A DNA stretch of 64,000 bases from CTSoil-043 sp963821235 (GCA_963821235.1 CAWGCS010000001.1:1302001-1366000); one strand, 5' to 3'; shown: positions 27,277 to 35,810, counted from the stretch's first letter. Numbers and translations are program-made. The notes: generated from the sequence alone by a model not told the origin.

Positions 27277-28161
27277 ATGGACGCGTTCGAGGCGCCGGCC
27301 GCGAACGAGACCCTCGCCGAGGCGCGCGCCCGCAATGTCCGCGACGCGCTGCGCGAGGACGTCGGGACGGGCGACTGGACGGCGCTCCTCGTCCCCCCGG
27401 GGCCGGTCGTCGCTCGCGTCGTGGTCCGCGAGGAGGCCGTCCTGTGCGGCCGCGACTGGTTCGAGGCGTGCGTCGCCGCGCTCGACGCGGACGCCCGGGT
27501 CGACTGGCGCTACGCCGAGGGCGCGGACATGGCCGCCGGCACGCCCGTCTGCGACGTCCGCGGCGACGCGCGCGCGCTCCTCACCGCGGAGCGGCCCGCC
27601 CTCAACTTCCTGCAGCTGCTGTCGGGCACGGCCACGGCGACGCGGCGCCACGTCCGCGCGATCGAGGGCGCCTCCCCGAACCCGCGCGGCTGCGCCGTCC
27701 TCGACACGCGCAAGACGATCCCCGGGCTGCGCCAGGCGCAGAAGTACGCCGTGCGCGTCGGCGGTGGCCGGAACCAGCGACTGGCCCTCTGGGACGGCCT
27801 CCTCGTCAAGGAGAACCACATCGCCGCGGCCGGCGGCGTCGGGCCGGCCCTGGAGCGCGCCTTCGCGCTCGATGCCGGGGTCGAGGTTCAGGTCGAGGTG
27901 GAGAGCCTGGCCCAGCTGGAGGAAGCGCTCGCCGGCGGCGCCCCCAACGTGCTGCTCGACAACTTCACCCTCGAGCGGATGCGCGAGGCCGTCGCGCTGG
28001 CCGCCGGACGGGTCGTGCTGGAGGTGTCGGGCGGGGTGACGCTCGACCGCCTCCGCGAGATCGCCGCGACCGGCGTCGACCGGATCTCGATCGGGGCCCT
28101 GACGAAGGACGTCCGGGCCGTCGACTACTCGATGCGGATCGTCGAGGTCGGGGTGCCGTAG
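27277..28161 (+). CDS. nadC: nicotinate-nucleotide pyrophosphorylase (quinolinate phosphoribosyltransferase)
   Basis: 294 residues from ATG 27277, 11 bases after nadA. The enzyme turns quinolinate and PRPP into nicotinate mononucleotide. Seen: LREDVGTGDWT, LLTAERPALNFLQLLSGTATATRR, LDTRKTIPGLRQAQKYAVRVGGGRNQRLALWDGLLVKENHI (substrate-binding Arg/Lys/His set), VEVQVEVESLAQLEEAL, LLDNFTLERM and LEVSGGVTLDRLREIAATGVDRISIGALT. Complete and of normal length. Confidence 0.97.
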   Translation: MDAFEAPAANETLAEARARNVRDALREDVGTGDWTALLVPPGPVVARVVVREEAVLCGRDWFEACVAALDADARVDWRYAEGADMAAGTPVCDVRGDARALLTAERPALNFLQLLSGTATATRRHVRAIEGASPNPRGCAVLDTRKTIPGLRQAQKYAVRVGGGRNQRLALWDGLLVKENHIAAAGGVGPALERAFALDAGVEVQVEVESLAQLEEALAGGAPNVLLDNFTLERMREAVALAAGRVVLEVSGGVTLDRLREIAATGVDRISIGALTKDVRAVDYSMRIVEVGVP

Positions 28162-28182
28162 CCCTCCCGCGCCGACCCCCGA

Positions 28183-29814
28183 TCAGGCCTCGCGGGGTCC
28201 GCGGAGGAGGACCGTCGGGAAGCTCGCCGGGAGCGTGTACGGGTAGTCGCGGCTGAAGTGCAGGCCCCGGCTCTCGTGGCGCGCCAGCGCAGAGCGGACG
28301 ACGAGCTCCGCGCACACGACGAGGTTGCGCAGCTCGAGGAGGTCGCGGTTGACCCGGAAGTTGGCGTAGTACTCGTCGATCTCCGCGCGCAGGAGGTGGA
28401 TTCGCCGGAGCGCCCGGTCCAGGCGCTTCGTCGTCCGCACGATGCCGACGTAGTTCCACATGAAGAGCCGCAGCTCGTCCCAGTTGTGGGAGATGACTAC
28501 CTGCTCGTCGGCGTTCTCCACCCGGCTCTCGTCCCAGGCCGGCAGCGCGGTCTCCGCGTTGGGCGCCTCGGCGTCGATCCGGGCCGCGCAGGTCCGGCCG
28601 ACGACGACGCACTCGAGGAGCGAGTTGCTGGCGAGCCGGTTGGCGCCGTGCAGCCCGGTGTAGGTGGTCTCGCCGACGGCGAAGAGGCCCGGCAGGTCGG
28701 CCCGCCCGTCGAGGTCCGTGACGACGCCCCCGCAGGTGTAGTGCGCCGCCGGCACCACGGGGATCGGCTGCCGCGCGATGTCGATGCCGAGCTCCAGGCA
28801 GCGGGCGTGGATCATCGGGAAGTGCTCCAGGAGGAAGGCTTCGCCGAGATGCGTGGCGTCGAGCCACACGTGGTCCAGGCCGTGCTTCTTCATCTCGAAG
28901 TCGATCGCCCGGGCGACGACGTCGCGCGGCGCCAGCTCCAGGCGCGGGTCGTGCGCCGCCATGAACCGGGTGCCGTCGGGGAGCGTGAGGTGCGCGCCCT
29001 CGCCGCGGAGCGCCTCGCTGATCAGGAAGCTGCGCTCCTGCGGGTGATAGAGGCAGGTCGGGTGGAACTGGATGAACTCCATGTTCCCGACCCGGCAACC
29101 GGCCCGCCAGGCCATGGCGATCCCGTCGCCGGTGGAGGTCTCCGGGTTCGTGGTGTAGCGGTAGACCTTCCCGACACCGCCGGTCGCGAGCACCACGGCG
29201 GCGGCCGGGAGCGTCTCGATGCGCCCATGGTCGATGTCGAGCGCGTAGACGCCGTAGCAGCGGGTGGGCTCGTCGCGGTGGAGATGGCGCGAGGTGATGA
29301 GGTCGACCGCCATCCAGCGCTCGCGCATCGTGACGTTCGGGTGGCGGCGGGCACGGTCGAGGAGCACCTCGTGGATCGCCCGTCCGGTCGCGTCGGCCGC
29401 GTGGGCGATGCGCCGCACGGCATGGCCGCCCTCGCGGGTCAGGTGCAGCCCGAGCGGTCCCTCGGGGTCCGTCGTGAACGGCACGCCCTGCTCGACGAGC
29501 CATGCGATCGCCTGGGCGCTGTGCTCGGCGATGAACTCCGCGGCGTGCTCGTCGACGAGGCCGGCCCCGGCCTCCTGCGTGTCGCGGACGTGCAGCTCGA
29601 CGCTGTCGTCGTCGCCCAGCACGCCGACGATCCCGCCCTGGGCCCAGGCGGTCGCGGCTTCGTCGAAGTCGCGCTTGGCAAGCAGGACGACCGGGTGCCG
29701 ATCTGCCAGGTGGAGGGCGACCGTCAGGCCGGCGAGGCCGGCACCGACGATGACGACGGGGGCGACGGGCTCCGCGGCGGCTTGCTCCGAGGCGGGGGTG
29801 GGGGAGGGGCTCAT
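28183..29814 (-). CDS. nadB: L-aspartate oxidase
   Basis: 543 residues. FAD-binding N-terminus VVIVGAGLAGLTVALHLADRHPVVLLAK; succinate-dehydrogenase-family catalytic region with FHPTCLY, LISEALRGEGAHL (active-site Arg in the EALRGEG loop), AAHYTCGGVVTDLDGRADLPGLFAVGETTYTGLHGANRLASNSLLECVV; and the C-terminal helical domain (FMWNYVGIVRTTKRLDRALRRI). Makes iminoaspartate for NadA. The gene is convergent with nadA-nadC, with 21 bases between stops, so the three are transcribed from two outer promoters instead of one operon. Confidence 0.97.
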   Translation of the reverse strand: MSPSPTPASEQAAAEPVAPVVIVGAGLAGLTVALHLADRHPVVLLAKRDFDEAATAWAQGGIVGVLGDDDSVELHVRDTQEAGAGLVDEHAAEFIAEHSAQAIAWLVEQGVPFTTDPEGPLGLHLTREGGHAVRRIAHAADATGRAIHEVLLDRARRHPNVTMRERWMAVDLITSRHLHRDEPTRCYGVYALDIDHGRIETLPAAAVVLATGGVGKVYRYTTNPETSTGDGIAMAWRAGCRVGNMEFIQFHPTCLYHPQERSFLISEALRGEGAHLTLPDGTRFMAAHDPRLELAPRDVVARAIDFEMKKHGLDHVWLDATHLGEAFLLEHFPMIHARCLELGIDIARQPIPVVPAAHYTCGGVVTDLDGRADLPGLFAVGETTYTGLHGANRLASNSLLECVVVGRTCAARIDAEAPNAETALPAWDESRVENADEQVVISHNWDELRLFMWNYVGIVRTTKRLDRALRRIHLLRAEIDEYYANFRVNRDLLELRNLVVCAELVVRSALARHESRGLHFSRDYPYTLPASFPTVLLRGPREA

Positions 29815-29978
29815 CGCGCGATTCTATGCGGCCGCCGGCCCCGAAACGGGCACCCCGTCACCCCGTCCCGCCGGGGCGGTTCGGACCCTCGAAGCGTGCC
29901 CGCCGGCCGTGGCGGGCGAGCGCGTCGCGGGGCACGATCGGTGGCCAGCAAGACCGGCGCAGCCGGGAGGATCCCGCC

Positions 29979-30332
29979 ATGTCCTCGCCCGCTCTCGGAC
30001 CCACCCCCGCTCGACCGGGGCGGCGGCCCGTGGCACACGCCCTGGAGGTCGCCCTCACCCTCTACGGGCTGGCCGTCTTCGCCGTCCTGTGGGTCGGCTT
30101 CGCCGTCGGCCTGTGGACCGACGGCCGGATCCTCGTCGACGCCTGGACCTGGCTGTCAGGCCTCGAGCCGGTCGCGGCGGTCGTGGCCTGGGTCCTGCTG
30201 CTGCCGATCGCGATCGGGCTGTGGGCGTGGAACGCGAGCCTCTCGACCCTGGTCGCCGGGGTCGTCGTCATCGGCCTCGTGGCCTGGACGCTGCTGGCGC
30301 TCTCGGGGCTTCGCACGTTCCGGCACGGCTGA
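29979..30332 (+). CDS. small three-helix membrane protein
   Basis: 117 residues from ATG 29979, with GGGAGG 8 bases upstream deciding the start. A short polar Pro-rich head, then three hydrophobic segments (about 23-45, 60-80, 86-108) and a short basic tail. No family recognised. It lies divergent from nadB and in the same direction as the following ECF sigma gene (167 bases away), without clear coupling. Confidence 0.65.
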   Translation: MSSPALGPTPARPGRRPVAHALEVALTLYGLAVFAVLWVGFAVGLWTDGRILVDAWTWLSGLEPVAAVVAWVLLLPIAIGLWAWNASLSTLVAGVVVIGLVAWTLLALSGLRTFRHG

Positions 30333-30499
30333 CGCGCCGGCCGGGCGATCGCGTCCCGCCTCTGCGTGCGCGTCGTCCCGCCCCTGGCCGGCCCTGAACG
30401 CGGCTCCCTCGCGGTCGGCCCTCGCGCCGTCGGCACGGCCTGTAACGCGGGCCATCCCCGCCGACCATGTACGGTCAGACGCGCCGCACGAGGACCGAG

Positions 30500-31132
30500 A
30501 TGACCGAGCACGCCGGCCGCGAGGCCGCCACCGACCGTGAGCTGCTTCGGCGAGCGGATCGCGAGCCGGGCGCATTCCGGGCGGTCTACGACCGTCATGC
30601 GACCCGGATCCACGGGTTCCACCTCCGCCGGACGCGCGACCCCGGCGTGGCGTTCGAGCTGACGGCCGAGACGTTCGCCGAGGCGTGGCTCTCGCGCGGC
30701 CGGTTCATCGATCCCGGCGATGGCTCGGCCGCCCCGTGGCTGTTCGGGATCGCCCGGAACGTGCTGGCGTCGTCGGTCCGGCGGCAGGCGGTCGAGCGGC
30801 GGGGTCGTGAGCGGCTCCAGATGGAGCTCTCGCCCCTCACGGCGAGGCCCGACGCCGCCTGGCTCGACGGCCTTGACGACGCCCTGGGCGCGGCGCTGGC
30901 CGAGCTGCCCGACGGGCAGCGGCGGGCCATCGAGCTGCGGGTGATCGCCGACCAGGCCTACGAGGACGTGGGCCGCCAGCTGGAGATCAGCCCCGGAGCG
31001 GCCCGGGTCCGCGTCCACCGCGGCCTCGCGGCCATCCGCGACCGCCTCACCGGCCCGGTCACGGGTCGGCGCGCTGCCGCGACGCGCACGGAGGGACCGA
31101 TGATCGAACCGCAGGAAGGAGCACCATCGTGA
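30500..31132 (+). CDS. ECF RNA polymerase sigma factor
   Basis: 210 residues from ATG 30500, chosen because AGGA lies 5 bases upstream (an in-frame ATG at 30467 adds 11). Sigma-2: FRAVYDRHATRIHGFHLRRTRDPGVAFELTAETFAEAWLSRGRF...APWLFGIARNVLASSVRR. Sigma-4: LAELPDGQRRAIELRVIADQAYEDVGRQLEISPGAARVRVHRGLAAIRDRL. The tail is longer than usual. Overlaps the downstream membrane gene by 4 bases (GTGA), the usual arrangement with a regulatory partner. Confidence 0.93.
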   Translation: MTEHAGREAATDRELLRRADREPGAFRAVYDRHATRIHGFHLRRTRDPGVAFELTAETFAEAWLSRGRFIDPGDGSAAPWLFGIARNVLASSVRRQAVERRGRERLQMELSPLTARPDAAWLDGLDDALGAALAELPDGQRRAIELRVIADQAYEDVGRQLEISPGAARVRVHRGLAAIRDRLTGPVTGRRAAATRTEGPMIEPQEGAPS

Positions 31133-31605
31133 CCACGCTGTCGAACGGATCCGACCTCGAGGCGCTTGGCGACGAGCTGAGCCGGGCGACCGCCCGGGAC
31201 CTCCGCCGGGGCGCACGTCGCCCCACACGCCGTGTCGCGATCGCCGTGATGGGCCTCCTTGTCGTCGGGGCTGGCACCGCGGCTGCAGGCGCCCTCTTCA
31301 GCCCTCGCCAGGTCGCCGAGGGGATGCCGGGCGGCGGCGTCATCTTCGACCAGACGCATCCGAGCTGCACCGCCAACGGGGACGGCAGCTTCGCCTGCAC
31401 CCTTTCGAGCGCCCCGGCCCCGGAGGTCTCCGACTTCACCGGCACCAAGGAGGTCCTCGTCGTCGACGGAAGAGTCGCGGGCGGCTGCCTCGGCCTCGAC
31501 GCCGCGGGGATGACCTGGACCTGCTACGTCGGCCAGGACGCGGTCGACCACGAGATCATCAGCCGGGACTTCCTGGGCCAGCCGGCCGGGCCCGGCCGGG
31601 GCTGA
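31129..31605 (+). CDS. single-pass membrane protein coupled to an ECF sigma factor
   Basis: 158 residues from GTG 31129, with GGAAGGAG about 9 bases upstream. A cytoplasmic N-terminus (DLEALGDELSRATARDLRRGARRPTRR), one transmembrane helix at about 36-56, and an extracytoplasmic domain of about 100 residues with five Cys (CTANGDGSFACTL, GGCLGLD, TWTCYVGQD). Position after a sigma factor suggests an anti-sigma or sensor, but no known anti-sigma domain is seen. The paired cysteines could form disulfides outside the membrane. Confidence 0.7.
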   Translation: MTTLSNGSDLEALGDELSRATARDLRRGARRPTRRVAIAVMGLLVVGAGTAAAGALFSPRQVAEGMPGGGVIFDQTHPSCTANGDGSFACTLSSAPAPEVSDFTGTKEVLVVDGRVAGGCLGLDAAGMTWTCYVGQDAVDHEIISRDFLGQPAGPGRG

Positions 31606-31624
31606 GCCCCCGCAGAACGGGGCC
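31603..31624 (+). terminator. weak GC hairpin after the ECF operon
   Basis: GCCCCCG, a loop of CAGAA, then CGGGGC just past the stop codon can form a short strong stem with one bulged C. There is no T-run after it, so it is only a weak intrinsic terminator candidate. Confidence 0.3.
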
Positions 31625-31674
31625 GTGACCGCCGCGCAGCTCCTCCGACCGGCCCGCCGAGCCGGAGCGGGTTG

Positions 31675-32349
31675 GTGCATGATCGACGCGTGGACGTCGC
31701 TCCGCTGCGGGTCATCATCGCCGAGGACTCGGCCCTCATCCGGGAAGGGCTGGCCCGGCTCATCGCCGACGCCGGGGGGGTCGTCGTGGCCAAGGTCGGC
31801 GACGGCCCGTCGTTCGTGGCGGCGGTCGTCGAGCACCACCCCGACGTCTCGGTCGTCGACGTGCGGATGCCGCCCACCCAGCGCGACGAGGGGCTGCGCG
31901 CGGCGATCGAGGCTCGCCGCCAGGTTCCGGGCACGCCGGTCCTCGTCCTCAGCCAGTACGTCGAGCGCCAGTACGCGACCGAGCTCCTCGCCGACCGGGC
32001 CGGCGGCGTCGGCTACCTCCTGAAGGACCGCGTCGCCGACATCCGCGAGTTCATGGACGCCCTGCGGCGGGTTGCCCGCGGGGGGACCGCCCTCGACCCG
32101 GAGGTCGTCGCCCAGCTCATGGTCCCGCGGCGTTCCGACGACAGGCTCAACGCGCTGACGCCGCGCGAGCGAGAGGTCCTCGCGGCGATGGCCGAGGGGC
32201 GCACCAACATGGGGATCGCCGCCCTGTTGAGCATCTCCGAGGGCGCCACGGAGAAGCACATCAGCAACATCTTCGGCAAGCTGGAGCTGCCCGACTCGGA
32301 GAACGACCACCGCCGGGTGCTGGCGGTGCTGACCTACCTGGGCTCCTAG
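31675..32349 (+). CDS. NarL/LuxR-family response regulator
   Basis: 224 residues from GTG 31675, with GGAG 8 bases upstream; TTG 31672 and GTG 31690 are alternatives. Receiver domain: VIIAEDSALIREGLARLI, phospho-acceptor Asp in VSVVDVRMPPTQRDEGL, conserved Ser in VLVLSQYVE, Lys in GYLLKDRVAD. C-terminal LuxR helix-turn-helix: LTPREREVLAAMAEGRTNMGIAALLSISEGATEKHISNIFGKL. The D-V-R-M-P-P-T-x-x-D-E-G-L segment marks the subgroup paired with HisKA_3 kinases. Tail to tail with the kinase gene; their TAG stops overlap within CTAG. It probably drives the two conserved 62-bp promoters. Confidence 0.93.
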   Translation: MHDRRVDVAPLRVIIAEDSALIREGLARLIADAGGVVVAKVGDGPSFVAAVVEHHPDVSVVDVRMPPTQRDEGLRAAIEARRQVPGTPVLVLSQYVERQYATELLADRAGGVGYLLKDRVADIREFMDALRRVARGGTALDPEVVAQLMVPRRSDDRLNALTPREREVLAAMAEGRTNMGIAALLSISEGATEKHISNIFGKLELPDSENDHRRVLAVLTYLGS

Positions 32350-33725
32350 CCGGCCCAGCCGGACGGGCCGGCGACGGCCGGCATCGCGGCCACCGGCATC
32401 TCCGCCCGCACCAGGGTCGGCCCGCCGGGTGGGCTCTCCACGGTGAGCGAGCCGTCGAGCGCCTCGACCCGACCGGCCAGCCCGGCCAGCCCGCCCCCGG
32501 GGACGATGCTGGCACCTCCGCTCCCGTCGTCCCAGACCTCGACCACCAGCCGCTCGCCCTCGCGCCGGCAGCGGATCTCGCAGCGGCCGGCGGACGCGTG
32601 CTTTCCCACGTTGGTGAGGGCCTCCGCCACCACGAAGTAGGCCGCCCGCTCCGCCGCGTCCGGCAGGCGCTCGCCGGCGGGCAACGTGCTCTCGACGACC
32701 GTCGGGACCGGGCAGCGACCGGCGATGGAGCCGAGGGCCGGGACGAGGCCGCGGTCGAGGAGGATCGCGGGGGCGATCCCGCGCACGAGGTCGCGCAGCT
32801 CGGCGAGGGCCAGGCGGGCCTGGTCGCGGGCCTCGACGACGAGCGTCCGGGCGGAGGCCGGATCCGTGTCGATCCGCTCGGCGGCCATGCTGAGGTCGAT
32901 CGTCAGCATGACCAGGCGCTGCTGGGCCCCGTCGTGCAGGTCGCGCTCGATGCGGCGCAGCTCGCTCGCCTCGACGTCGAGGACCGCCTTGCGGCTCCCC
33001 TCGAGGGTCTCGACGCGGCGCTCCAGGGCGCGCTTCTCCGAGTCGCACAGAAGGCCGGCGACCACCGCCCGGTGGAGCGCCATGAGGCCGCGCGCGGCGG
33101 AGGCGGCCACGGGGGCCAGGGCCAGGCCGATCACCCCGCCGATGAGGCCGATCCCGACCGGCGAGATCGGCGACGTGCCGGCGGCCGGGCCGAAGCCCGA
33201 CGCGGCGAACCAGAGGGGCATGGAGAGGAGGGCCAGGGTGGCGGCCCACAGCATCACCGTGACGACGAACTCGAGGACGGTCAGCGGCAGGGCGACGAAG
33301 ACGTACACCACGTCGCGCCAGCGGTTGACGTCGACGAAGAGGGCCAGCAGGAGGTCGCGCAGCCCGCTGCCGTACGGCCGGTAGGCGTGCGGCCGGAGCG
33401 GGCGCGGGTCGGCGACCGTGGCTCGCCAGCGCTCGACCCTCGCGACCAGGCGGCAGCCCTCGACCCCCAGGCCGAGGAAGACGATGCCGATGCCTACCAC
33501 GAGCAGGGAGATGCCCGACGAGAAGGCGGCGGAGACGAGCCCGAAGGCGAGGATCTCGAGGAAGAACCCGAGCCCGATCGCCGCCGTGGCGTACCAGGTC
33601 GTCGGGTTGAGGGGGGACAGGATGAAGGCCCGGACCACGCCCCGGTCCCGGCCCCTGACCTGAGCGCCGACGAGGGCGCTCAGGACCAGGAGCAGGCCCA
33701 GGACGAGGAACGGGCCGCCGATCAC
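32346..33725 (-). CDS. HisKA_3-type sensor histidine kinase (LiaS/VraS-like)
   Basis: 459 residues from GTG 33725, overlapping the PspC-protein stop as GTGA. The N-terminal half has about five or six membrane segments with two sensor-domain-like loops; the DHp box ELRRIERDLHDGAQQRLVML holds phospho-acceptor His264, followed by LALAELRDLVRGIAPAILLDRGLVPAL, and a HATPase_c domain with YFVVAEALTNVGKHA and GGGLAGLAGRVEALDGSL. This is the NarX/LiaS class that partners LuxR-type regulators. Cotranscribed after LiaF- and PspC-like genes, it fits an envelope-stress sensor controlled by those membrane proteins. Confidence 0.92.
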   Translation of the reverse strand: MIGGPFLVLGLLLVLSALVGAQVRGRDRGVVRAFILSPLNPTTWYATAAIGLGFFLEILAFGLVSAAFSSGISLLVVGIGIVFLGLGVEGCRLVARVERWRATVADPRPLRPHAYRPYGSGLRDLLLALFVDVNRWRDVVYVFVALPLTVLEFVVTVMLWAATLALLSMPLWFAASGFGPAAGTSPISPVGIGLIGGVIGLALAPVAASAARGLMALHRAVVAGLLCDSEKRALERRVETLEGSRKAVLDVEASELRRIERDLHDGAQQRLVMLTIDLSMAAERIDTDPASARTLVVEARDQARLALAELRDLVRGIAPAILLDRGLVPALGSIAGRCPVPTVVESTLPAGERLPDAAERAAYFVVAEALTNVGKHASAGRCEIRCRREGERLVVEVWDDGSGGASIVPGGGLAGLAGRVEALDGSLTVESPPGGPTLVRAEMPVAAMPAVAGPSGWAG

Positions 33726-34252
33726 CGATCGGACGCGGTGCGGCGGGCCGAGCCCACCAGGAGGGCGATGCCCACGGCCACCAGCAACGCCGGCCACAGG
33801 ACCCAGTGCCCGCCCCAGCCGGGGATCAGCGTGTTGGCCAGGGCGATCACGCCGAAGACCACCAGCAGGACGCCCACGACGAGGGTTCCCCGCCCGGGGC
33901 CGGCGTCGGGCCGCGGCTCGTGTCGCCACTCGGGCGCGGGCGCCGTCCACGCGGGGACTGTCGCCCCGCCTTCGGACGGCTGCCCGGCGTCGGGATCCTG
34001 GACACCGCCGACCGGTGGCCACGCCCCTGGCGCGGGAGACCCGGGCGCTGGCGCGGTCATCGACGCCGGCTCGAGCGGCATGATGAAGGCAAGGATGACA
34101 TAGAGCACGATCGTGACGCCGCCCAGGAAGGCCGACAGGATCCAGAGGACGCGGACGACGGTCGGGTCGATGTCGAGGTACTCGGCCATGCCGGCGGCGA
34201 CGCCGGCGAGCTGCCGGTCGTGACGGCAGCGGTAGAGACGACGGGGGTTCAC
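33722..34252 (-). CDS. PspC-domain membrane protein
   Basis: 176 residues from GTG 34252, overlapping the LiaF-like stop by 4 bases. PspC domain at about 4-62: LYRCRHDRQLAGVAAGMAEYLDIDPTVVRVLWILSAFLGGVTIVLYVILAFIMP. A Pro/Gly/Ala-rich stretch of about 60 residues follows, then two more transmembrane helices (TLVVGVLLVVFGVIALANTL and WVLWPALLVAVGIALLVG) like the LiaI/DUF5668 pair. PspC proteins sense or relay inner-membrane stress. Confidence 0.9.
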   Translation of the reverse strand: MNPRRLYRCRHDRQLAGVAAGMAEYLDIDPTVVRVLWILSAFLGGVTIVLYVILAFIMPLEPASMTAPAPGSPAPGAWPPVGGVQDPDAGQPSEGGATVPAWTAPAPEWRHEPRPDAGPGRGTLVVGVLLVVFGVIALANTLIPGWGGHWVLWPALLVAVGIALLVGSARRTASDR

Positions 34253-35208
34253 AGACAGCCTCCCACGGGGTTGACGTCCACGCTACCAACGTTGACCGAG
34301 ATGGTCACGTCCGCGTGGTGGTTTGCCATCGAGTAGCCGGGGCTCTCCCACCGGTCGCCATCGCGCACGAGGCCCGTGACGGTCGTGGAGCCCAGCACGC
34401 TGCTCTGGCGGATCCTCAGGCCCACCTCGCTCGGGGCGCAGACCTTGAGCGAGGCGGCGTTGACGGAGAAGTCCGCCGTGAGGTCCTGGGCGGCCGGCAG
34501 GCGCAGCGACGCAGCGGCCGCGTTGACGCTCATCGAGAGGTGCGCCACCGTCGCCCCGGACAGGTCGACCCGCGCATCCCCGGCGTTGACGGCGAGCTGC
34601 ACGTCGCCGAGCTGGGCGCCAGCCAGGTCGAAGGTGCCGCGTCCGGCGTTGACCTCGGCGTCCAGGTCCAGCCGGCTCGCGATCGGGAGCGCGACCCGCC
34701 AGTCGTCGCCGCCGCGGAAGAAGTCGAACGACCGCCCGTGGTCCGAGGAGACCACCGAGAGCCGGTCGGCCGACGCCTCGACCGTGGCGTCCGCGCCGCG
34801 GGTGCTGCCCGTCTCGAGCTGCCAGCCGTTGCCCGGGGCGGTCGTGATCGTGAGGTCGCCGCAGGTCAGGATCAGCTCGACCGACGCGAAGCCGCCGAAG
34901 CTGCCCTGGCGCGTGTCGAAGGTCGTCGGCCGGACGTGGCCGCAGTCCATCGGCAGCCGCGGCGCGGCGACGACGAGGCCGCCCAGCAGGAGCCCGGGCA
35001 TCGCGGCGGCGATCAGGCCACCCGCCAGTCCGAACCGGGTGCGGCGCAGGAGCAGCCCGACGCCGAGCGCGATGACGGCGACCGGCCAGAGGCGCAGCGC
35101 CTGGGTCACCAGCTCGCTGTCGACGTCGTCGCCCTGCGCGAGGAGCATCACGGCTCCCGCCGTGACGAGGAAGACTCCCCAGTAGAGGAACCTCCGGTTG
35201 ACCTTCAT
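34249..35208 (-). CDS. LiaF-like membrane protein with beta-helix-type C-terminus
   Basis: 319 residues. Four hydrophobic segments in the first 85 residues (RFLYWGVFLVTAGAVMLLAQ, LWPVAVIALGVGLLLRR, FGLAGGLIAAAMPGLLLGGLVV), then a long beta-rich domain of repeating short strands with NAGR/NAGD/NAAA turns (LDAEVNAGRGTFDLAGAQLG, VQLAVNAGDARVDLSGATV, LSMSVNAAAASLRLPAAQ), as in DUF2154/LiaF and 'toast-rack' proteins. LiaF restrains LiaS in Firmicutes. It heads the LiaF-PspC-kinase operon under the element at 35258-35319. Confidence 0.85.
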   Translation of the reverse strand: MKVNRRFLYWGVFLVTAGAVMLLAQGDDVDSELVTQALRLWPVAVIALGVGLLLRRTRFGLAGGLIAAAMPGLLLGGLVVAAPRLPMDCGHVRPTTFDTRQGSFGGFASVELILTCGDLTITTAPGNGWQLETGSTRGADATVEASADRLSVVSSDHGRSFDFFRGGDDWRVALPIASRLDLDAEVNAGRGTFDLAGAQLGDVQLAVNAGDARVDLSGATVAHLSMSVNAAAASLRLPAAQDLTADFSVNAASLKVCAPSEVGLRIRQSSVLGSTTVTGLVRDGDRWESPGYSMANHHADVTISVNVGSVDVNPVGGCL

Positions 35209-35257
35209 CGTGTCTGCCTCCAGGCCGATCGGCCAATGGGTCTGCGATCGATGCCCA

Positions 35258-35319
35258 GACGCTACGGTCGGCGCCGTCGCGCAGCCAGCCGGGCAGCCGG
35301 CATCTTCGAGGTGGGGCTA
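35258..35319 (-). promoter_or_regulatory. 62-bp conserved promoter element of the LiaF-PspC-kinase operon
   Basis: Plus-strand order: GACGCTACGG, 17 bases, CCAGCCGG, one G, then AGCCGGCATCTT, three bases, GGTGGGGCTA. The spacing is base-for-base the same as at 26005-26066, while the spacers differ in sequence. In transcription direction: a TAGCCCCACC block, AAGATG, two CCGGCTG repeats, a 17-base gap and a CCGTAGCGTC -10-like block 49 bases before the ATG at 35208. Likely binding site of the NarL-type regulator at 31675, giving autoregulation of the stress operon. Confidence 0.75.
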
Positions 35320-35345
35320 TCCCCCCTGGGCTACGCTGGCGGCCC

Positions 35346-35810
35346 ATGGACGCACGACCGACGCTGCCCGCCTGGCACCAGGCTCCCCGCGACGCCTTCA
35401 CGCCAGATCGGGCGATGGTCCAGCGCTGGCTGGACGCCTACGTCCGCGCGTGGAAGTCGTACGAGGAGGCGGAGATCGCCGACCTCTGGACGGAGGACGC
35501 CGAGTGGCTCTATCCCTTCGGCACCCGGGCGGTGGGCCGGGCCGAGATCACGGCCGAGTGGATGGCGGAGCAGCATCTCTTCACGCCCGGCGGCTACGAC
35601 GCCGCCTACGAGCCGATCGCGATCGACGGCAGCGTCGTGGTCACCCACGGCCGGGCGCGCTTCCTCGATCCCGCCAGCGGCGCGACCCGGGCCGAGTTCG
35701 ACAACGTCTGGGTGCTCCGGTTCGCGCCCGACGGGCGCTGCGCCGAGTTCCACGAGTGGTACGCCGGGCGTCCGGACCACGACCCGAGCCGGGCCATGCC
35801 GGACGGCTAG
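35346..35810 (+). CDS. SnoaL-like / NTF2-fold protein
   Basis: 154 residues. WLDAYVRAWKSYEEAEIADLWTEDAEWLYPFGTRAVGRAEITAEWMAEQ and the end VWVLRFAPDGRCAEFHEWYAGRPDHD match the NTF2-like nuclear-transport-factor family used by many small cyclases, isomerases and unknown proteins. It lies next to the conserved LiaF promoter element, divergently; a TACGCT about 10 bases before the ATG could be a -10 giving a nearly leaderless transcript. Confidence 0.83.
   Translation: MDARPTLPAWHQAPRDAFTPDRAMVQRWLDAYVRAWKSYEEAEIADLWTEDAEWLYPFGTRAVGRAEITAEWMAEQHLFTPGGYDAAYEPIAIDGSVVVTHGRARFLDPASGATRAEFDNVWVLRFAPDGRCAEFHEWYAGRPDHDPSRAMPDG

Noticed and set aside
30430..30480. ECF-type promoter TGTAAC...GTACGG before the sigma gene at 30500, compared with bases before 18600
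   Set aside because: Similarity to the other sigma promoter is loose and the spacing differs; could be chance.
28258..30540. Long plus-strand frame over nadB
   Set aside because: Antisense shadow of the clear L-aspartate oxidase gene, typical of high-GC DNA.
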